This document shows, piece after piece, positions 1 to 8,875 of a stretch of 59,913 nucleotides of DNA. Both the position numbers and the translations under genes were made by a program. The stretch's first letter is position 1, and every line of letters begins with the position of its first letter. The notes under the pieces are model-generated. The model made no database searches, was not told the origin of the DNA, and saw only the letters and a program-made list of their open reading frames with translations. The DNA is from an uncultured Pelagibacteraceae bacterium (GTDB lineage: Bacteria; Pseudomonadota; Alphaproteobacteria; Pelagibacterales; Pelagibacteraceae). The stretch covers positions 1-59,913 of the forward strand of contig CACGOO010000007.1 in the NCBI GenBank assembly GCA_902574685.1. The letters are read 5' to 3'.

Positions 1-8
1 TTTAGATT

Positions 9-218
9 TTAATTATTTACAGATGCTGAGCTTTCAATAGCTTGTTTCTTAGCTATTTTTTTTGCTCTTTTTTCAGCGGCTTTTTTTTCTAAACCTGCGA
101 TTTTTATATTAATTTTAGATAATTTTTTTTCTTTTAAATTTATCTTATTTTTAAGTTTATCTATAGATTTGATAAATTTCTTCTTTCTTTTTTCATTTTT
201 CTTTAGTTTTTTACCCAT
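9..218 (-). CDS. Lysine-rich small basic protein, unknown function
   Basis: This 69-residue protein has 24 lysines and 2 arginines and no hydrophobic segment. The regular spacing of Leu/Ile among Lys/Glu suggests one helix or a short coiled coil over residues 10-60. A strong AGGAGG lies at 224-229, five bases before the ATG, which fixes the start and is unusual here because most genes in the window lack such a site. The gene stands alone, divergent from nothing and reading toward the left edge. I do not recognise a family. A nucleic-acid-binding or ribosome-associated role would fit the charge but is only a guess. Confidence 0.6.
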   Translation of the reverse strand: MGKKLKKNEKRKKKFIKSIDKLKNKINLKEKKLSKINIKIAGLEKKAAEKRAKKIAKKQAIESSASVNN

Positions 219-307
219 GACAACCTCCTATAGTAAATTTAAAAACAATTATATTTAAATTAAATATCTTAGTAAAATAATTTTTTGTTAAATTATGTTA
301 TTTAAAA

Positions 308-1192
308 TTATAGTAAAAAATTTACTTTTTTGTCTGAAAATTCAATATTAATCTCTTTATGACATCCAAAATTGTCCCCATCAATCTGAACGGGAATTTC
401 AAAATTATTACCATCAATATGAATATTTTTTGAGTAAGTAGTGATAACAGATTTGTTTTTCGATAAATCTCCATAAATAATAATTAAAATTATATAATAT
501 ATTAGTTTTAATCTTGTTAAATCTTTGAACACGTAAGTTACCAAACTATCATCAAAAATATCTGACTTATTTATCTTATGATGACCAGCATAATATTTTG
601 TATTAGATGACAATATCCAATCAGCCTGATGTTTTTGACCATCAAAGAAAACATCAAGTTTATTATTTTTCATAAATAAAAAATGCTGAAACCCTTTTAA
701 ACCAAATATTATCTTACCAAGTATTTTTTTTATACGCGTATCAATAGAGTGAACAATTTTAGCGTCCCAACCAATACCAGCCATTAAAAAAAAATAATTT
801 TCATTTATTTTTATAAGATTGGATTGTTTATAATTGTTTGATGTTAAAACACTGCAAACATCATTTACTTTTTTGGTTATAGATAACTCTGCTTGAAGTA
901 AATTGGCAGTCCCAGCCGGTATGTACCCAATTGCAAATTTATCATTAAAATCAAAGTCATTTTTTATCAATTCATTGATAGCAAATGATACTGATCCATC
1001 TCCACCAGCAACTATCAATCTATCATAATTTTTATTTTTAAATTCCAAAAATATTTCTTTCGCCTCTTTTTCAGATTTGGTTTTGAAATAATCTACAGAG
1101 TTGTTAATTTTTAATTTTTCATAAATCTTATTTACAAATTTTATTTTTTTCCCTGTTGAAGAATTAAGGTTATAAATCAAACAATAATGCAT
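308..1192 (-). CDS. Diacylglycerol/lipid kinase family protein (DAGK catalytic domain)
   Basis: The 294-residue product belongs to the DAGK_cat/YegS/LCB5 lipid-kinase fold. The ATP-binding GGDGS motif is at about residues 63-67 and the GTANLLQAEL motif at about 95-104, with a C-terminal beta-sandwich ending in an IDGDNFG segment. Members phosphorylate diacylglycerol or related lipids with ATP at the membrane. The gene is divergent from the PlcP-like gene across 99 bp that contain Pho-box-like repeats. A lipid kinase beside a diacylglycerol-producing phospholipase suggests recycling of diacylglycerol to phosphatidic acid when phosphate returns. The true substrate cannot be read from the sequence. 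Confidence 0.8.
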   Translation of the reverse strand: MHYCLIYNLNSSTGKKIKFVNKIYEKLKINNSVDYFKTKSEKEAKEIFLEFKNKNYDRLIVAGGDGSVSFAINELIKNDFDFNDKFAIGYIPAGTANLLQAELSITKKVNDVCSVLTSNNYKQSNLIKINENYFFLMAGIGWDAKIVHSIDTRIKKILGKIIFGLKGFQHFLFMKNNKLDVFFDGQKHQADWILSSNTKYYAGHHKINKSDIFDDSLVTYVFKDLTRLKLIYYIILIIIYGDLSKNKSVITTYSKNIHIDGNNFEIPVQIDGDNFGCHKEINIEFSDKKVNFLL

Positions 1193-1222
1193 AATTTTTT
1201 CGTAACTAATTTTTAATAAATC

Positions 1223-1240
1223 TTTAACATTTCAATGACA
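1223..1240 (+). promoter_or_regulatory. Candidate PhoB box (weak) upstream of the plcP-like gene
   Basis: TTTAACA and AATGACA are separated by 4 bp, so TAACAT and TGACAT recur exactly 11 bp apart, as in tandem PhoB half-sites. A -10 near 1249-1254 would leave room for a leader before the ATG at 1292. The match to CTGTCAT is loose. Confidence 0.35.
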
Positions 1241-1259
1241 TAAGAATTAAATGATTCGA

Positions 1260-1277
1260 GTTACAGTTGTGTTACAA
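1260..1277 (+). promoter_or_regulatory. Candidate PhoB box upstream of the plcP-like gene
   Basis: GTTACAG and GTTACAA are separated by 4 bp (11-bp period), matching the 7+4+7 layout of Pho boxes and resembling the clearer box before pstS. Only 14 bp separate it from the ATG, which is tight for a classical activator site. It may extend the weaker pair at 1223-1240. Confidence 0.4.
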
Positions 1278-1291
1278 AATAGGTTTTTTTA

Positions 1292-2098
1292 ATGCCTCCG
1301 TTATTAAAATATAGGAGTATATTTATATCTGATGTGCATCTTGGCACCAAAGGTTGTCAAGCTAACAAGCTTTTAGAATTTTTTAAGAATTCAAGATCCG
1401 AGAACCTTTATTTAGTTGGAGATATAATCGATGTTTGGGCAATGCAAAAGAGTTTCTATTGGCCTCAAGAGCATAATGATGTCATACAAAAAATATTGAG
1501 AAAAGCCAGGCACGGGACAAAAGTATTTTACATAATTGGAAATCATGATGAGGTATTTAGAAAATTTATTCCAATGCATTTAGGTGATATTAAAATAGTA
1601 AATAGAGTTATTCATGAAACGCAGTTAGGAAAAAAATATTTAGTTGTTCATGGTGATGCTTGGGACGGAGTAATGAAATATGCTAAATGGCTTTCTAAAT
1701 TAGGAGCTATTGCCTATGAATTATTACTTAAAATTAATGTTATTATAAATTTTTTTAGAAAATTGAGAGGTAAAGACTATTGGTCATTAGCAAAATTTTT
1801 AAAATATAAGGTAAAAAATGCTGTAAAATTTATAGGTGAATATGAAAACACACTTTCTTCATATGCAAAAAGGAAAAAATTTGATGGAATAATTTGTGGA
1901 CACATACATCATGCTGAAAATTTAAATCTTGATGGTGTTAATTATTTAAATTGTGGCGATTGGGTTGAGTCATGTACAGCCTTGGCAGAAAAATATGATG
2001 GAACTTTTGAGATAATTTATTGGGATAAAAAAAGAAACGAATATATTTCAGAAAATATTGATAATAACAGGATCGGTTCATTCAAAAAAGCATCTTAA
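1292..2098 (+). CDS. plcP: PlcP-type metallophosphoesterase (LpxH-like fold), probable phospholipase C
   Basis: This 268-residue calcineurin-like phosphoesterase shows the metal-binding series SDVHLG (about 14-19), GDIIDVW (43-49), GNHDE (about 82-86), VHGDAWD (about 118-124) and GHIHHAE (about 202-208). The fold is that of UDP-2,3-diacylglucosamine hydrolase. In marine and soil alphaproteobacteria the paralogue PlcP instead removes phospholipid head groups to give diacylglycerol during phosphate starvation. Its position three bases before a GT4 glycosyltransferase and just upstream of phoR and pst favours PlcP over LpxH. No signal peptide is visible, so it should act at the inner face of the membrane. 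Substrate is inferred from context. Confidence 0.72.
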   Translation: MPPLLKYRSIFISDVHLGTKGCQANKLLEFFKNSRSENLYLVGDIIDVWAMQKSFYWPQEHNDVIQKILRKARHGTKVFYIIGNHDEVFRKFIPMHLGDIKIVNRVIHETQLGKKYLVVHGDAWDGVMKYAKWLSKLGAIAYELLLKINVIINFFRKLRGKDYWSLAKFLKYKVKNAVKFIGEYENTLSSYAKRKKFDGIICGHIHHAENLNLDGVNYLNCGDWVESCTALAEKYDGTFEIIYWDKKRNEYISENIDNNRIGSFKKAS

Positions 2099-2101
2099 AG
2101 A

Positions 2102-3109
2102 ATGAAAATATTAATTGTTACCGATGCTTATTACCCTCAAGTTAATGGTGTTGTAAGAACTCTCCACGAAACTGGTGAAATTCTTAAATCACAAGGTCAA
2201 ACTATTGAATATATTACTCCTCAACAATTTCTTACCGTACCCATGCCAAAATATAATGAAATTAGATTGTCCTTAAATGTTTGGCCCCGTGTAAGTAACT
2301 TAATTAATTCAATTAAACCTGATGCAATACATATTGCAACAGAAGGACCCTTAGGGTTTATGGCACGAAGACATTGCATTAAAAATGGCTTAAAATTTAC
2401 CACAAGTTTTCACACAAGATTTGATAAATACATGAAACTTTATATGCCTATCATTCCAGCTAAATGGTCAGAAAAATTTTTATGCAATTTTCATAATAAA
2501 GCTGAAAGAATTTTAGTAACAACAGAATCTATGCGTGAAGAATTAATTTCTTTAGGTATTGATAACAATAAAATGGTTACATGGACCAGAGGAGGTAATC
2601 ATGGTGCATTTAAAAACCCCATTAAGAAAGACTTACCTTATAAAAGACCTATATGGATATATGTTGGTAGGATTGCAGTTGAAAAAAATATTAAAGCATT
2701 TTTAGATCTCGATCTTGAAGGTACTAAAGTTATTATTGGAAAAGGTCCAGACCTAAACAATTTGAAAAAAAAATATCCAAATGATATTTTTTTAGGTGAA
2801 AAGACTAATGGAGAATTAGCATCTCATTTTGCATCATCAGACGTTTTTGTTTTTCCTAGTAAAACTGATACATTTGGTATTGTTGTTTTGGAATCATTAA
2901 ATTGTGGTACACCAGTTGCAGCTTACCCTGTGCCGGGACCTAAAGATATATTAGGGGGTACTAATATTGATACTTTAGATGATGATTTGAAGGTTTCTGC
3001 TTTAAAAGCTTTGAAGGTAAGTCGCCAAGATTGTCTTGATTTTGCAAAAAAATATTCATGGGAAGAAACAGCAAAAATATTTTTTGAAAATATTTCACCT
3101 AATTATTAA
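2102..3109 (+). CDS. GT4-family glycosyltransferase, probable diacylglycerol glycosyltransferase (Agt-like)
   Basis: This 335-residue GT-B glycosyltransferase starts with VTDAYYPQVNGVVRTL, the acceptor-side motif of lipid glycosyltransferases. It has YVGRIAVEKN near residue 190 and ends its donor site with FPSKTDTFGIVVLESL near 252-267, which carries the GT4 Glu. Relatives transfer hexose or hexuronic acid to diacylglycerol. It follows the plcP-like gene by three bases, so diacylglycerol released from phospholipid could be turned directly into phosphorus-free glycolipid. Transcription with plcP is nearly certain from spacing. The sugar donor is not determinable by eye. Confidence 0.75.
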   Translation: MKILIVTDAYYPQVNGVVRTLHETGEILKSQGQTIEYITPQQFLTVPMPKYNEIRLSLNVWPRVSNLINSIKPDAIHIATEGPLGFMARRHCIKNGLKFTTSFHTRFDKYMKLYMPIIPAKWSEKFLCNFHNKAERILVTTESMREELISLGIDNNKMVTWTRGGNHGAFKNPIKKDLPYKRPIWIYVGRIAVEKNIKAFLDLDLEGTKVIIGKGPDLNNLKKKYPNDIFLGEKTNGELASHFASSDVFVFPSKTDTFGIVVLESLNCGTPVAAYPVPGPKDILGGTNIDTLDDDLKVSALKALKVSRQDCLDFAKKYSWEETAKIFFENISPNY

Positions 3110-3143
3110 AGACAATATTCATTACATTTGTTAAAACATATCC

Positions 3144-4292
3144 ATGTTTTGGACAGAGTTGATACTCATAGTTGTAATAATTATTTTATTATATTTTTTA
3201 TTTAAAAAAAATATTAAGCCAGAAAATACAGCTCCAGTTGTAAATAGGACCAATAAGGATGATTTAGGAAAAAGAGTAATTATTGAAGAATTAGAAGATC
3301 AATTCTTTGCTTTAGATAAATATAATTTAATCAAATATCTAAACAAAAGTGCAAAACAACGTTTTGGAGAAAACTTAATTGATAAAAATATTTCAAGTGT
3401 AATAAGAGATACAAAATTATTAGAAACGATTGAAGAGGCTATCAAAGATCAAACTACAAAAAATGTCAATGTAGAAATAAATTTACCATCTTATCAACTT
3501 TACAAAATCTATGTTATTCCTGGTCCGACCTATTTGTTTCCAGAAATAAACTCTGTCGTATTGTTTCTAAAAGATTTTACAGAAATAACAAAAGCACAAA
3601 AACTAAAAACTGATTTTGTTGCAAATGTGAGTCATGAATTAAGAACACCTTTAGTTTCGATTAAAGGTTCTTTAGAAACTATTCTTGGACCAGCTTCAAA
3701 AGACCAAGAGGCGCAAAAAAAATTTATGTCTATCATGTCTGATCAAGTATTAAGAATGGAAAACCTAATCAATGATTTATTGATTTTAAGTAGAATAGAA
3801 TTGGAAGAACATATCAAGCCTAATAAAATTGTGAGCTTAAATGATCTTTTTACAAATATTAAAAGTAACTTTGAATTAATTCTTAAAAAAAAGAAAATCA
3901 ATTTACATATTGAACTTATGGAACCAACCTTAGTTTTTGGTGATAATGATAAATTGTTAACTGTATTTTCAAATTTAATTGATAATTCAATTAAATATTC
4001 ACAAGATGGAAAAAATATTTATGTAAAAAGTCAAATCAGTGAAGGTAAATTAATTGATAAAAATATTGCCATTATCATTAAAGATGAAGGTGTTGGAATA
4101 CCTCACCAGCTAATTCCAAGAATAACTGAAAGATTTTTTAGAGTAGATACAGAAAAAAGTAAAAAGGTTGGTGGTACAGGTTTAGGTTTAGCTATAATGA
4201 AACATATTATATCTCAACACAGAGGTGACTATGAGATTCTCAGTAAAGTTAATGAAGGTACTGAAATTAAGATATATCTTCCAACAAAATAA
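3144..4292 (+). CDS. phoR: Phosphate-regulon sensor histidine kinase PhoR
   Basis: The 382-residue kinase has one N-terminal membrane segment (about 4-20), a PAS-like region (about 48-145), the HisKA box SHELRTP with phospho-acceptor His164, and an HATPase_c domain with N-box NLIDNSIKYS, DEGVGIP and GGTGLGLAI. This layout matches PhoR, which senses the state of the Pst transporter through PhoU and phosphorylates PhoB. It begins 34 bp after the glycosyltransferase gene, so it may be co-transcribed with lipid remodelling genes and amplify its own signal. Its partner phoB is not adjacent but lies at the end of the pst operon. Confidence 0.9.
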   Translation: MFWTELILIVVIIILLYFLFKKNIKPENTAPVVNRTNKDDLGKRVIIEELEDQFFALDKYNLIKYLNKSAKQRFGENLIDKNISSVIRDTKLLETIEEAIKDQTTKNVNVEINLPSYQLYKIYVIPGPTYLFPEINSVVLFLKDFTEITKAQKLKTDFVANVSHELRTPLVSIKGSLETILGPASKDQEAQKKFMSIMSDQVLRMENLINDLLILSRIELEEHIKPNKIVSLNDLFTNIKSNFELILKKKKINLHIELMEPTLVFGDNDKLLTVFSNLIDNSIKYSQDGKNIYVKSQISEGKLIDKNIAIIIKDEGVGIPHQLIPRITERFFRVDTEKSKKVGGTGLGLAIMKHIISQHRGDYEILSKVNEGTEIKIYLPTK

Positions 4293-4386
4293 TTAATTTA
4301 AAAAATTGTTTAAAATTAACTCTTATTCAACCAAGATTTAACAAATCTTTTGTTGATTCGTATCTTAGTTTATTTAAAATTAATTT

Positions 4387-4995
4387 ATGATTAAGATATC
4401 ACATAGTATTTTAATTATTATTTTTTTTTTAATGTCGATCATTACTAAAAGTAATGCATCAGATATTTCTACAATTTTAAGAAACCAGCAATTAACTGTT
4501 TTTGATATTGGTATCTTTAGATTACAGGAAGACTTAAAAAGTTCATATCCTGAAATAAAAAAACATAAAGATGTACCGTATGAAGATATATATATAGATG
4601 TTCTCAGTTCCTATTGGAGAAATACAGTAGATTTAATTGTTTCAATTCCAGTAAATGAAAATTTAAAAAAAGAGAACTACATGTCAGATTCATTGAGATG
4701 TCGAAACATATTTAATTCTGTTAGAGATCATTTACTGAGAAATGAAAATATGAGTAATTATAGGTTTACTATGGCGACAAGCTATTTAACATCTATTTTT
4801 TCTACTCCTACTAGTTGGCCAAAATGGCGTTATGACCAAAGTATTCTTGAGGAATTAGTTAATTTGGTAAAACTGGAAGTTGTCTTAAGACCAACCCCAG
4901 ATCTTGCTTTTAAGGATAACGTAAATCCAGTTTCATGCAAAGGTGGTCTAGAAACTGAAAATAGTGAGATTATTGTCTCAATGAAATACAACTAA
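4387..4995 (+). CDS. Unrecognised exported protein between phoR and pstS
   Basis: The 202-residue product has a signal peptide (hydrophobic residues about 6-19, likely cut after SNA near residue 24), so it is probably periplasmic. The mature part is mixed and hydrophilic, with two cysteines (in SLRCRNIF and NPVSCKGG) that could form a disulfide, and a Trp/Tyr-rich centre (SYWRNTV, SWPKWRYD). I recognise no family. A 94-bp gap separates it from phoR and the pstS Pho box follows 22 bp after its stop, so it may be transcribed with phoR or alone. Its place suggests a role in periplasmic phosphate handling or signalling, but that is inference. Confidence 0.8.
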   Translation: MIKISHSILIIIFFLMSIITKSNASDISTILRNQQLTVFDIGIFRLQEDLKSSYPEIKKHKDVPYEDIYIDVLSSYWRNTVDLIVSIPVNENLKKENYMSDSLRCRNIFNSVRDHLLRNENMSNYRFTMATSYLTSIFSTPTSWPKWRYDQSILEELVNLVKLEVVLRPTPDLAFKDNVNPVSCKGGLETENSEIIVSMKYN

Positions 4996-5016
4996 AAAGT
5001 TAGGTTTTTAACAAAA

Positions 5017-5034
5017 CTGTAATAATTCTGTAAT
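5017..5034 (+). promoter_or_regulatory. PhoB box upstream of pstS
   Basis: Two identical CTGTAAT heptamers are separated by AATT (11-bp period), the standard PhoB operator layout. It lies 70 bp before the pstS ATG, leaving room for a -10 region around 5045-5057. It is the clearest Pho box in the window. Confidence 0.75.
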
Positions 5035-5104
5035 ATTAAAGATTCAATAAATTTATACGAGTCAGGCATCTTTTAATTAATAAATAACGAAAGGATTAAA
5101 GATA

Positions 5105-6136
5105 ATGAAAAAACTAACTATAGTGATTGCTTCTTTAGTTGCTCTGTCAATAGCAACTGTTGCTCAAGCAAGAGATCAAATTAAGATAGTTGGTTCGTCT
5201 ACAGTATTCCCTTACGCGACTGTTGTTGCTGAAAGATTTGGTGGTTCAGGATTCAAAACTCCTGTAATCGAGTCGACTGGTACTGGTGGAGGAGCTAAAC
5301 TATTCTGTGCTGGTGTTGGTGAGCAACATCCAGATATTACAAATGCATCAAGAGCTATGAAAGACAAAGAGAAAGCCCTATGTAAGAAAAATGGTGTAAA
5401 TGATATTGTTGAGATCGTAATTGGTAACGATGGTATTACATTAGCTTACAGCAAAGATGCAAAACCAGTAAACTTTACTAAAGAACAATTATATTTAGCA
5501 TTAGCTGCTCATACAGTAGTTGATGGTAAGTTAGTTCCAAATATTTATAAAACTTGGGACCAAATTGACCCTAGCTTACCAAAACAAAAAATTTCAGTAA
5601 TGATCCCACCAGGAACATCAGGAACTAGAGATGCTTGGAATTCTTTAGTAATGAAAAAAGGCATGACTAAAGAAGCTAAAGCTCTTTATAAAGCAGGTTT
5701 TGAAGCTGGAAATAAAAAATACAAAAAACCACAAAAACTTTACAGAGAAGATGGAGCTGCTATTGAAGTAGGAGAAAACGATAGTTTAATAATCCAAAAG
5801 TTAACTCAAGATAAAGATATGTTTGGTTTCTTTGGTTTCAGCTATTTCTTAGCTGCTAAAGATAAATTACAAGCTGCTAGCATAGATGGTGGACAACCCT
5901 CTCTAGCGAGTATTCAAGACTACAGTTATGCAGTTGCAAGACCATTATTTTTCTATGTGAAAAAAGCTCACGTTGGAGTAATCCCAGGATTACATGAGTT
6001 TGTGAAAGAATTCACAACTAAGAAAGCTATTGGAAAAGGTGGTTACTTAGCAGATATTGGTTTAGTTCCATTAGACTCTAAGTTGTATAAAACAACTAGA
6101 ACTAATGCTACGAAGCTAGTTGCTATGGGTAATTAA
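5105..6136 (+). CDS. pstS: Periplasmic phosphate-binding protein PstS
   Basis: The 343-residue precursor has a signal peptide ending AQA (about residue 22). Mature PstS begins with the phosphate-binding motif GSSTVFPY, followed by STGTGGG and GTSGTRDAW, which supply the Ser/Thr/Arg ligands of Pi. It captures phosphate in the periplasm for PstCAB. A Pho box lies upstream and AAAGGA precedes the ATG. Codons are noticeably less AT-biased than neighbours (for example GCT and GGT runs), consistent with a very highly expressed protein. It is followed by a terminator before pstC. Confidence 0.95.
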   Translation: MKKLTIVIASLVALSIATVAQARDQIKIVGSSTVFPYATVVAERFGGSGFKTPVIESTGTGGGAKLFCAGVGEQHPDITNASRAMKDKEKALCKKNGVNDIVEIVIGNDGITLAYSKDAKPVNFTKEQLYLALAAHTVVDGKLVPNIYKTWDQIDPSLPKQKISVMIPPGTSGTRDAWNSLVMKKGMTKEAKALYKAGFEAGNKKYKKPQKLYREDGAAIEVGENDSLIIQKLTQDKDMFGFFGFSYFLAAKDKLQAASIDGGQPSLASIQDYSYAVARPLFFYVKKAHVGVIPGLHEFVKEFTTKKAIGKGGYLADIGLVPLDSKLYKTTRTNATKLVAMGN

Positions 6137-6160
6137 TTATTACTCTGTTAACAAATAATT

Positions 6161-6192
6161 AAAAAAGGGGTCTTTTTAGACCCCTTTTTTTT
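6161..6192 (+). terminator. Hairpin terminator/attenuator between pstS and pstC
   Basis: AAAAAAGGGGTCT (6161-6173) pairs with AGACCCCTTTTTT (6178-6190) around a TTTT loop, with U-run to 6192. The G/C core is rare in this AT-rich DNA. Partial termination here would make pstS message exceed pstCAB message. Confidence 0.85.
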
Positions 6193-6227
6193 GAAATAAG
6201 AGTAAAGTCCTCAATAAAGGAGATTCT

Positions 6228-7613
6228 TTGAACTTAATATTGTTTATATTTATTGTTCTTCTGGGTTTCACAAGTTATTATTTTGGACGTAGAAAAGCAT
6301 ATACAATTCAATCTACAAATAAAAGATTAACTGCATTACCACAATTTTATGGTTATTATCTTGCAATTTGGTGTGCAATACCAGCTTTTATAATTTTTTC
6401 TTTATGGGCAATTTTTGAGCCCACAATTGTAAAACTATTAATCTTAAGTGATTATTCAAATCAAGGTTATCTTGATGATGAATTAAATTTAATTTACGAA
6501 AAAACAAAAGCATTGTCTCGAGGACAATTTACCGGAGAAATTACACCTTTTATTGAGGCTTCAGCTGAAAAATATTTAAGTCTTCGATCAATAGCTCAAA
6601 GTTCAAAAGCTGTTATAGTATTATCTATAATTATTGCCTCTGTTGCTTACGCTTATAAAAAAATTTCATCTAATTCTAGAACAAGAGAACCAGTTGAAAA
6701 ATTTTTGAAAGCAGTTTTATTTACAGCTTCTCTAGCTGCAATATTAACTACTGTTGGAATAGTATTTTCACTTATATTTCAAACTATAGATTTTTTTAAA
6801 GTAATTCCATTATTTGATTTTGTCTTTGGAACTCATTGGTATCCTGCAAAAGCTTTTGTTAGAGATTCTTCAGAGGCTTTAGATCCGACAATGTACTCCG
6901 ATACTTTTGGAGCAGTCCCTATTTTTGCTGGTACTTTTTTTATTGCTTTCATAGCTATGTGTGTTGCTATTCCTATTGGACTAATGAGTGGAATTTATTT
7001 GGCTGAGTATGCATCAGTTAAAGTTAGACAATACGCAAAACCTTTAATTGAAATTTTAGCTGGTATACCAACAGTTGTTTATGGATTTTTTGCTGCTCTA
7101 ACAGTTGGACCTTTTTTAAAGGAAATAGGTAATAGCATGGGTTTAGACGTTTCAGCTGAAAGTGCTTTAGCGGCAGGCGGAGTAATGGGCATTATGATTA
7201 TACCATTCATTTCAAGTTTAAGTGACGATGTGATTACAAGTGTACCTCAAAGTTTAAGAGATGGAAGTTACGCTATGGGAGCAACCAAATCAGAAACAAT
7301 AAAAAAAGTTATTTTTCCTGCAGCATTGCCTGGTATAGTTGGATCTATTTTGCTTGGTGTTTCAAGAGCAATTGGAGAAACAATGATAGTTGTTATGGCC
7401 TCTGGTTTAGCTGCTAATTTAACTTTAAATCCATTAGAATCTACTTCAACAATTACAGCGCAAATTGTTGTAATATTAATTGGAGATCAAGCTTTTGGCG
7501 ACCCAAAAACGCAAGCTGCATTTGCTTTAGGTATGTCATTATTTTTAGTAACGCTCTGTTTGAATATTGTGGCCTTAAGAGTAGTTAAAAAATATAGAGA
7601 AAAATATGAATAA
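6228..7613 (+). CDS. pstC: Phosphate ABC transporter permease PstC
   Basis: This 461-residue inner-membrane permease is longer than the roughly 320-residue enterobacterial PstC because of an N-terminal extension with extra membrane segments, as is usual in alphaproteobacteria. The C-terminal half has the permease signature, including EILAGIPTVVYGFFA and the EAA-type loop DGSYAMGATKSETI that contacts PstB. It starts with TTG, six or so bases after AAAGGAG, and no ATG fits. It overlaps pstA by 8 nt. With PstA it forms the channel for Pi import. Confidence 0.93.
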   Translation: MNLILFIFIVLLGFTSYYFGRRKAYTIQSTNKRLTALPQFYGYYLAIWCAIPAFIIFSLWAIFEPTIVKLLILSDYSNQGYLDDELNLIYEKTKALSRGQFTGEITPFIEASAEKYLSLRSIAQSSKAVIVLSIIIASVAYAYKKISSNSRTREPVEKFLKAVLFTASLAAILTTVGIVFSLIFQTIDFFKVIPLFDFVFGTHWYPAKAFVRDSSEALDPTMYSDTFGAVPIFAGTFFIAFIAMCVAIPIGLMSGIYLAEYASVKVRQYAKPLIEILAGIPTVVYGFFAALTVGPFLKEIGNSMGLDVSAESALAAGGVMGIMIIPFISSLSDDVITSVPQSLRDGSYAMGATKSETIKKVIFPAALPGIVGSILLGVSRAIGETMIVVMASGLAANLTLNPLESTSTITAQIVVILIGDQAFGDPKTQAAFALGMSLFLVTLCLNIVALRVVKKYREKYE

Positions 7614-8874
7614 AAATAAAGAACAATTATTAAATAAAAGATATAAAGCTGAAAAGAGATTTCGATTATACGGTCAAAGTGCAATTTTTATGGCACTTTT
7701 ATTTTTAACAATCTTTATTTTTAAAATTTTTTCGACAGGCTATTCAGCCTTTCAAAAAACTTGGCTTATTGTTCCAGTTACTTTTGATGCTGAATTAATG
7801 ATGTTAGAGCAAAATCCTTCTAAAGAGGATTTAAAAGATGCTGATTATTACGATATAGCATTAAAATCAATGGCTGATTTGGATCCAAATGCTAATGAGG
7901 ATCAAGAAAATGAGCTGAAGAGAATGGTCTCTTACTTTTTCGAAAGAGAGATTAAAAGGGAACTTTTAAACGACCCTTCATTAATTGGAAAAACTAAAGA
8001 TGTTTATTTAACTGCCTCAGATGATTTAGATCAAGTATTTAAAGGCAATTATCCAAGAGATTTACCTGAAGATCAAAGAAGAGTTACGGATTATCAATTA
8101 AAGATTTTTGATCAACTTGTAGAACTAGGAAAAGTTGAAAGTAAATTCAATTTAAGTTTTTTTACATATCCTGATTCAAGAGAAGCTGAATTAGCTGGTA
8201 TAGCAAGTTCATTTATGGGATCAATATTTTCTATACTTGTTTGTTTAATGATAGCTTTTCCTGTAGCAGTTCTAGCAGCTATTTATTTAGAGGAATTTGC
8301 TCCTAAAAACAGATTTACTGATTTTATTGAGGTAAATATAAATAATTTAGCAGCAGTACCTTCAATTGTTTTTGGTCTTTTAGGACTGGGTATTTTACTT
8401 GCTGTATTTCAATTACCTAGGTCAACACCTCTAGTCGGTGGAATAACTTTATCGTTGATGACTTTACCAACAATTATTATTGCTTGTAGAGCATCTTTAA
8501 AAGCAGTTCCTCCAAGTATAAGAGAGGCAGCACTTGCAATGGGTGCTAGTAAAATGCAAACTACAATGCATCATACAGTTCCGTTATCTATGCCAGGGAC
8601 TTTATCCGGTACAATAATTGGTTTGGCCCAAGCTTTAGGTGAAACCGCACCTTTGATATTGATTGGCATGGTGGCTTTTGTAAATACAATACCAGGATCT
8701 CCTTTAGATCCAGCTGCAAGTTTGCCAGTGCAAATTTATATTTGGGCAGAGAGCGCTGAAAGAGGTTTTGTCGAGAAAGTTTCTGCCTGTATTATGGTTC
8801 TATTAGGATTTTTAATTATAATGAACTTATTTGCACAAATAATTAGACATAAATTTGAAAAAAAATGGAGTTAA
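7606..8874 (+). CDS. pstA: Phosphate ABC transporter permease PstA
   Basis: The 422-residue permease has an N-terminal membrane segment, then an acidic extracytoplasmic domain of about 150 residues (DUF3333-like, typical of alphaproteobacterial PstA), then the transporter core. Core signs are [20 protein letters not shown] and the EAA loop [14 protein letters not shown], where the ATPase PstB docks. It overlaps pstC by 8 nt, indicating translational coupling, and pairs with PstC to form the membrane channel. The large loop could interact with PstS, which is inference. Confidence 0.93.
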   Translation: MNKNKEQLLNKRYKAEKRFRLYGQSAIFMALLFLTIFIFKIFSTGYSAFQKTWLIVPVTFDAELMMLEQNPSKEDLKDADYYDIALKSMADLDPNANEDQENELKRMVSYFFEREIKRELLNDPSLIGKTKDVYLTASDDLDQVFKGNYPRDLPEDQRRVTDYQLKIFDQLVELGKVESKFNLSFFTYPDSREAELAGIASSFMGSIFSILVCLMIAFPVAVLAAIYLEEFAPKNRFTDFIEVNINNLAAVPSIVFGLLGLGILLAVFQLPRSTPLVGGITLSLMTLPTIIIACRASLKAVPPSIREAALAMGASKMQTTMHHTVPLSMPGTLSGTIIGLAQALGETAPLILIGMVAFVNTIPGSPLDPAASLPVQIYIWAESAERGFVEKVSACIMVLLGFLIIMNLFAQIIRHKFEKKWS

Positions 8875-8875
8875 G

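Noticed and set aside
251..267. Palindrome ATATTTAA-A-TTAAATAT
   Set aside because: Made only of A and T in an extremely AT-rich gap; chance is likely.
1292..2098. Naming this gene lpxH
   Set aside because: The fold is shared, but the glycosyltransferase and pho neighbours fit PlcP better.
3121..3138. Possible Pho box before phoR (TTACA and AACA)
   Set aside because: The repeats are 12 bp apart, not 11, and phoR probably shares the upstream transcript.
4333..4350. Small hairpin AAGATTT/AAATCTT after phoR
   Set aside because: A weak 7-bp, mostly A/T stem with a 3-nt loop and only a short U-run; too common in this DNA to call a terminator.
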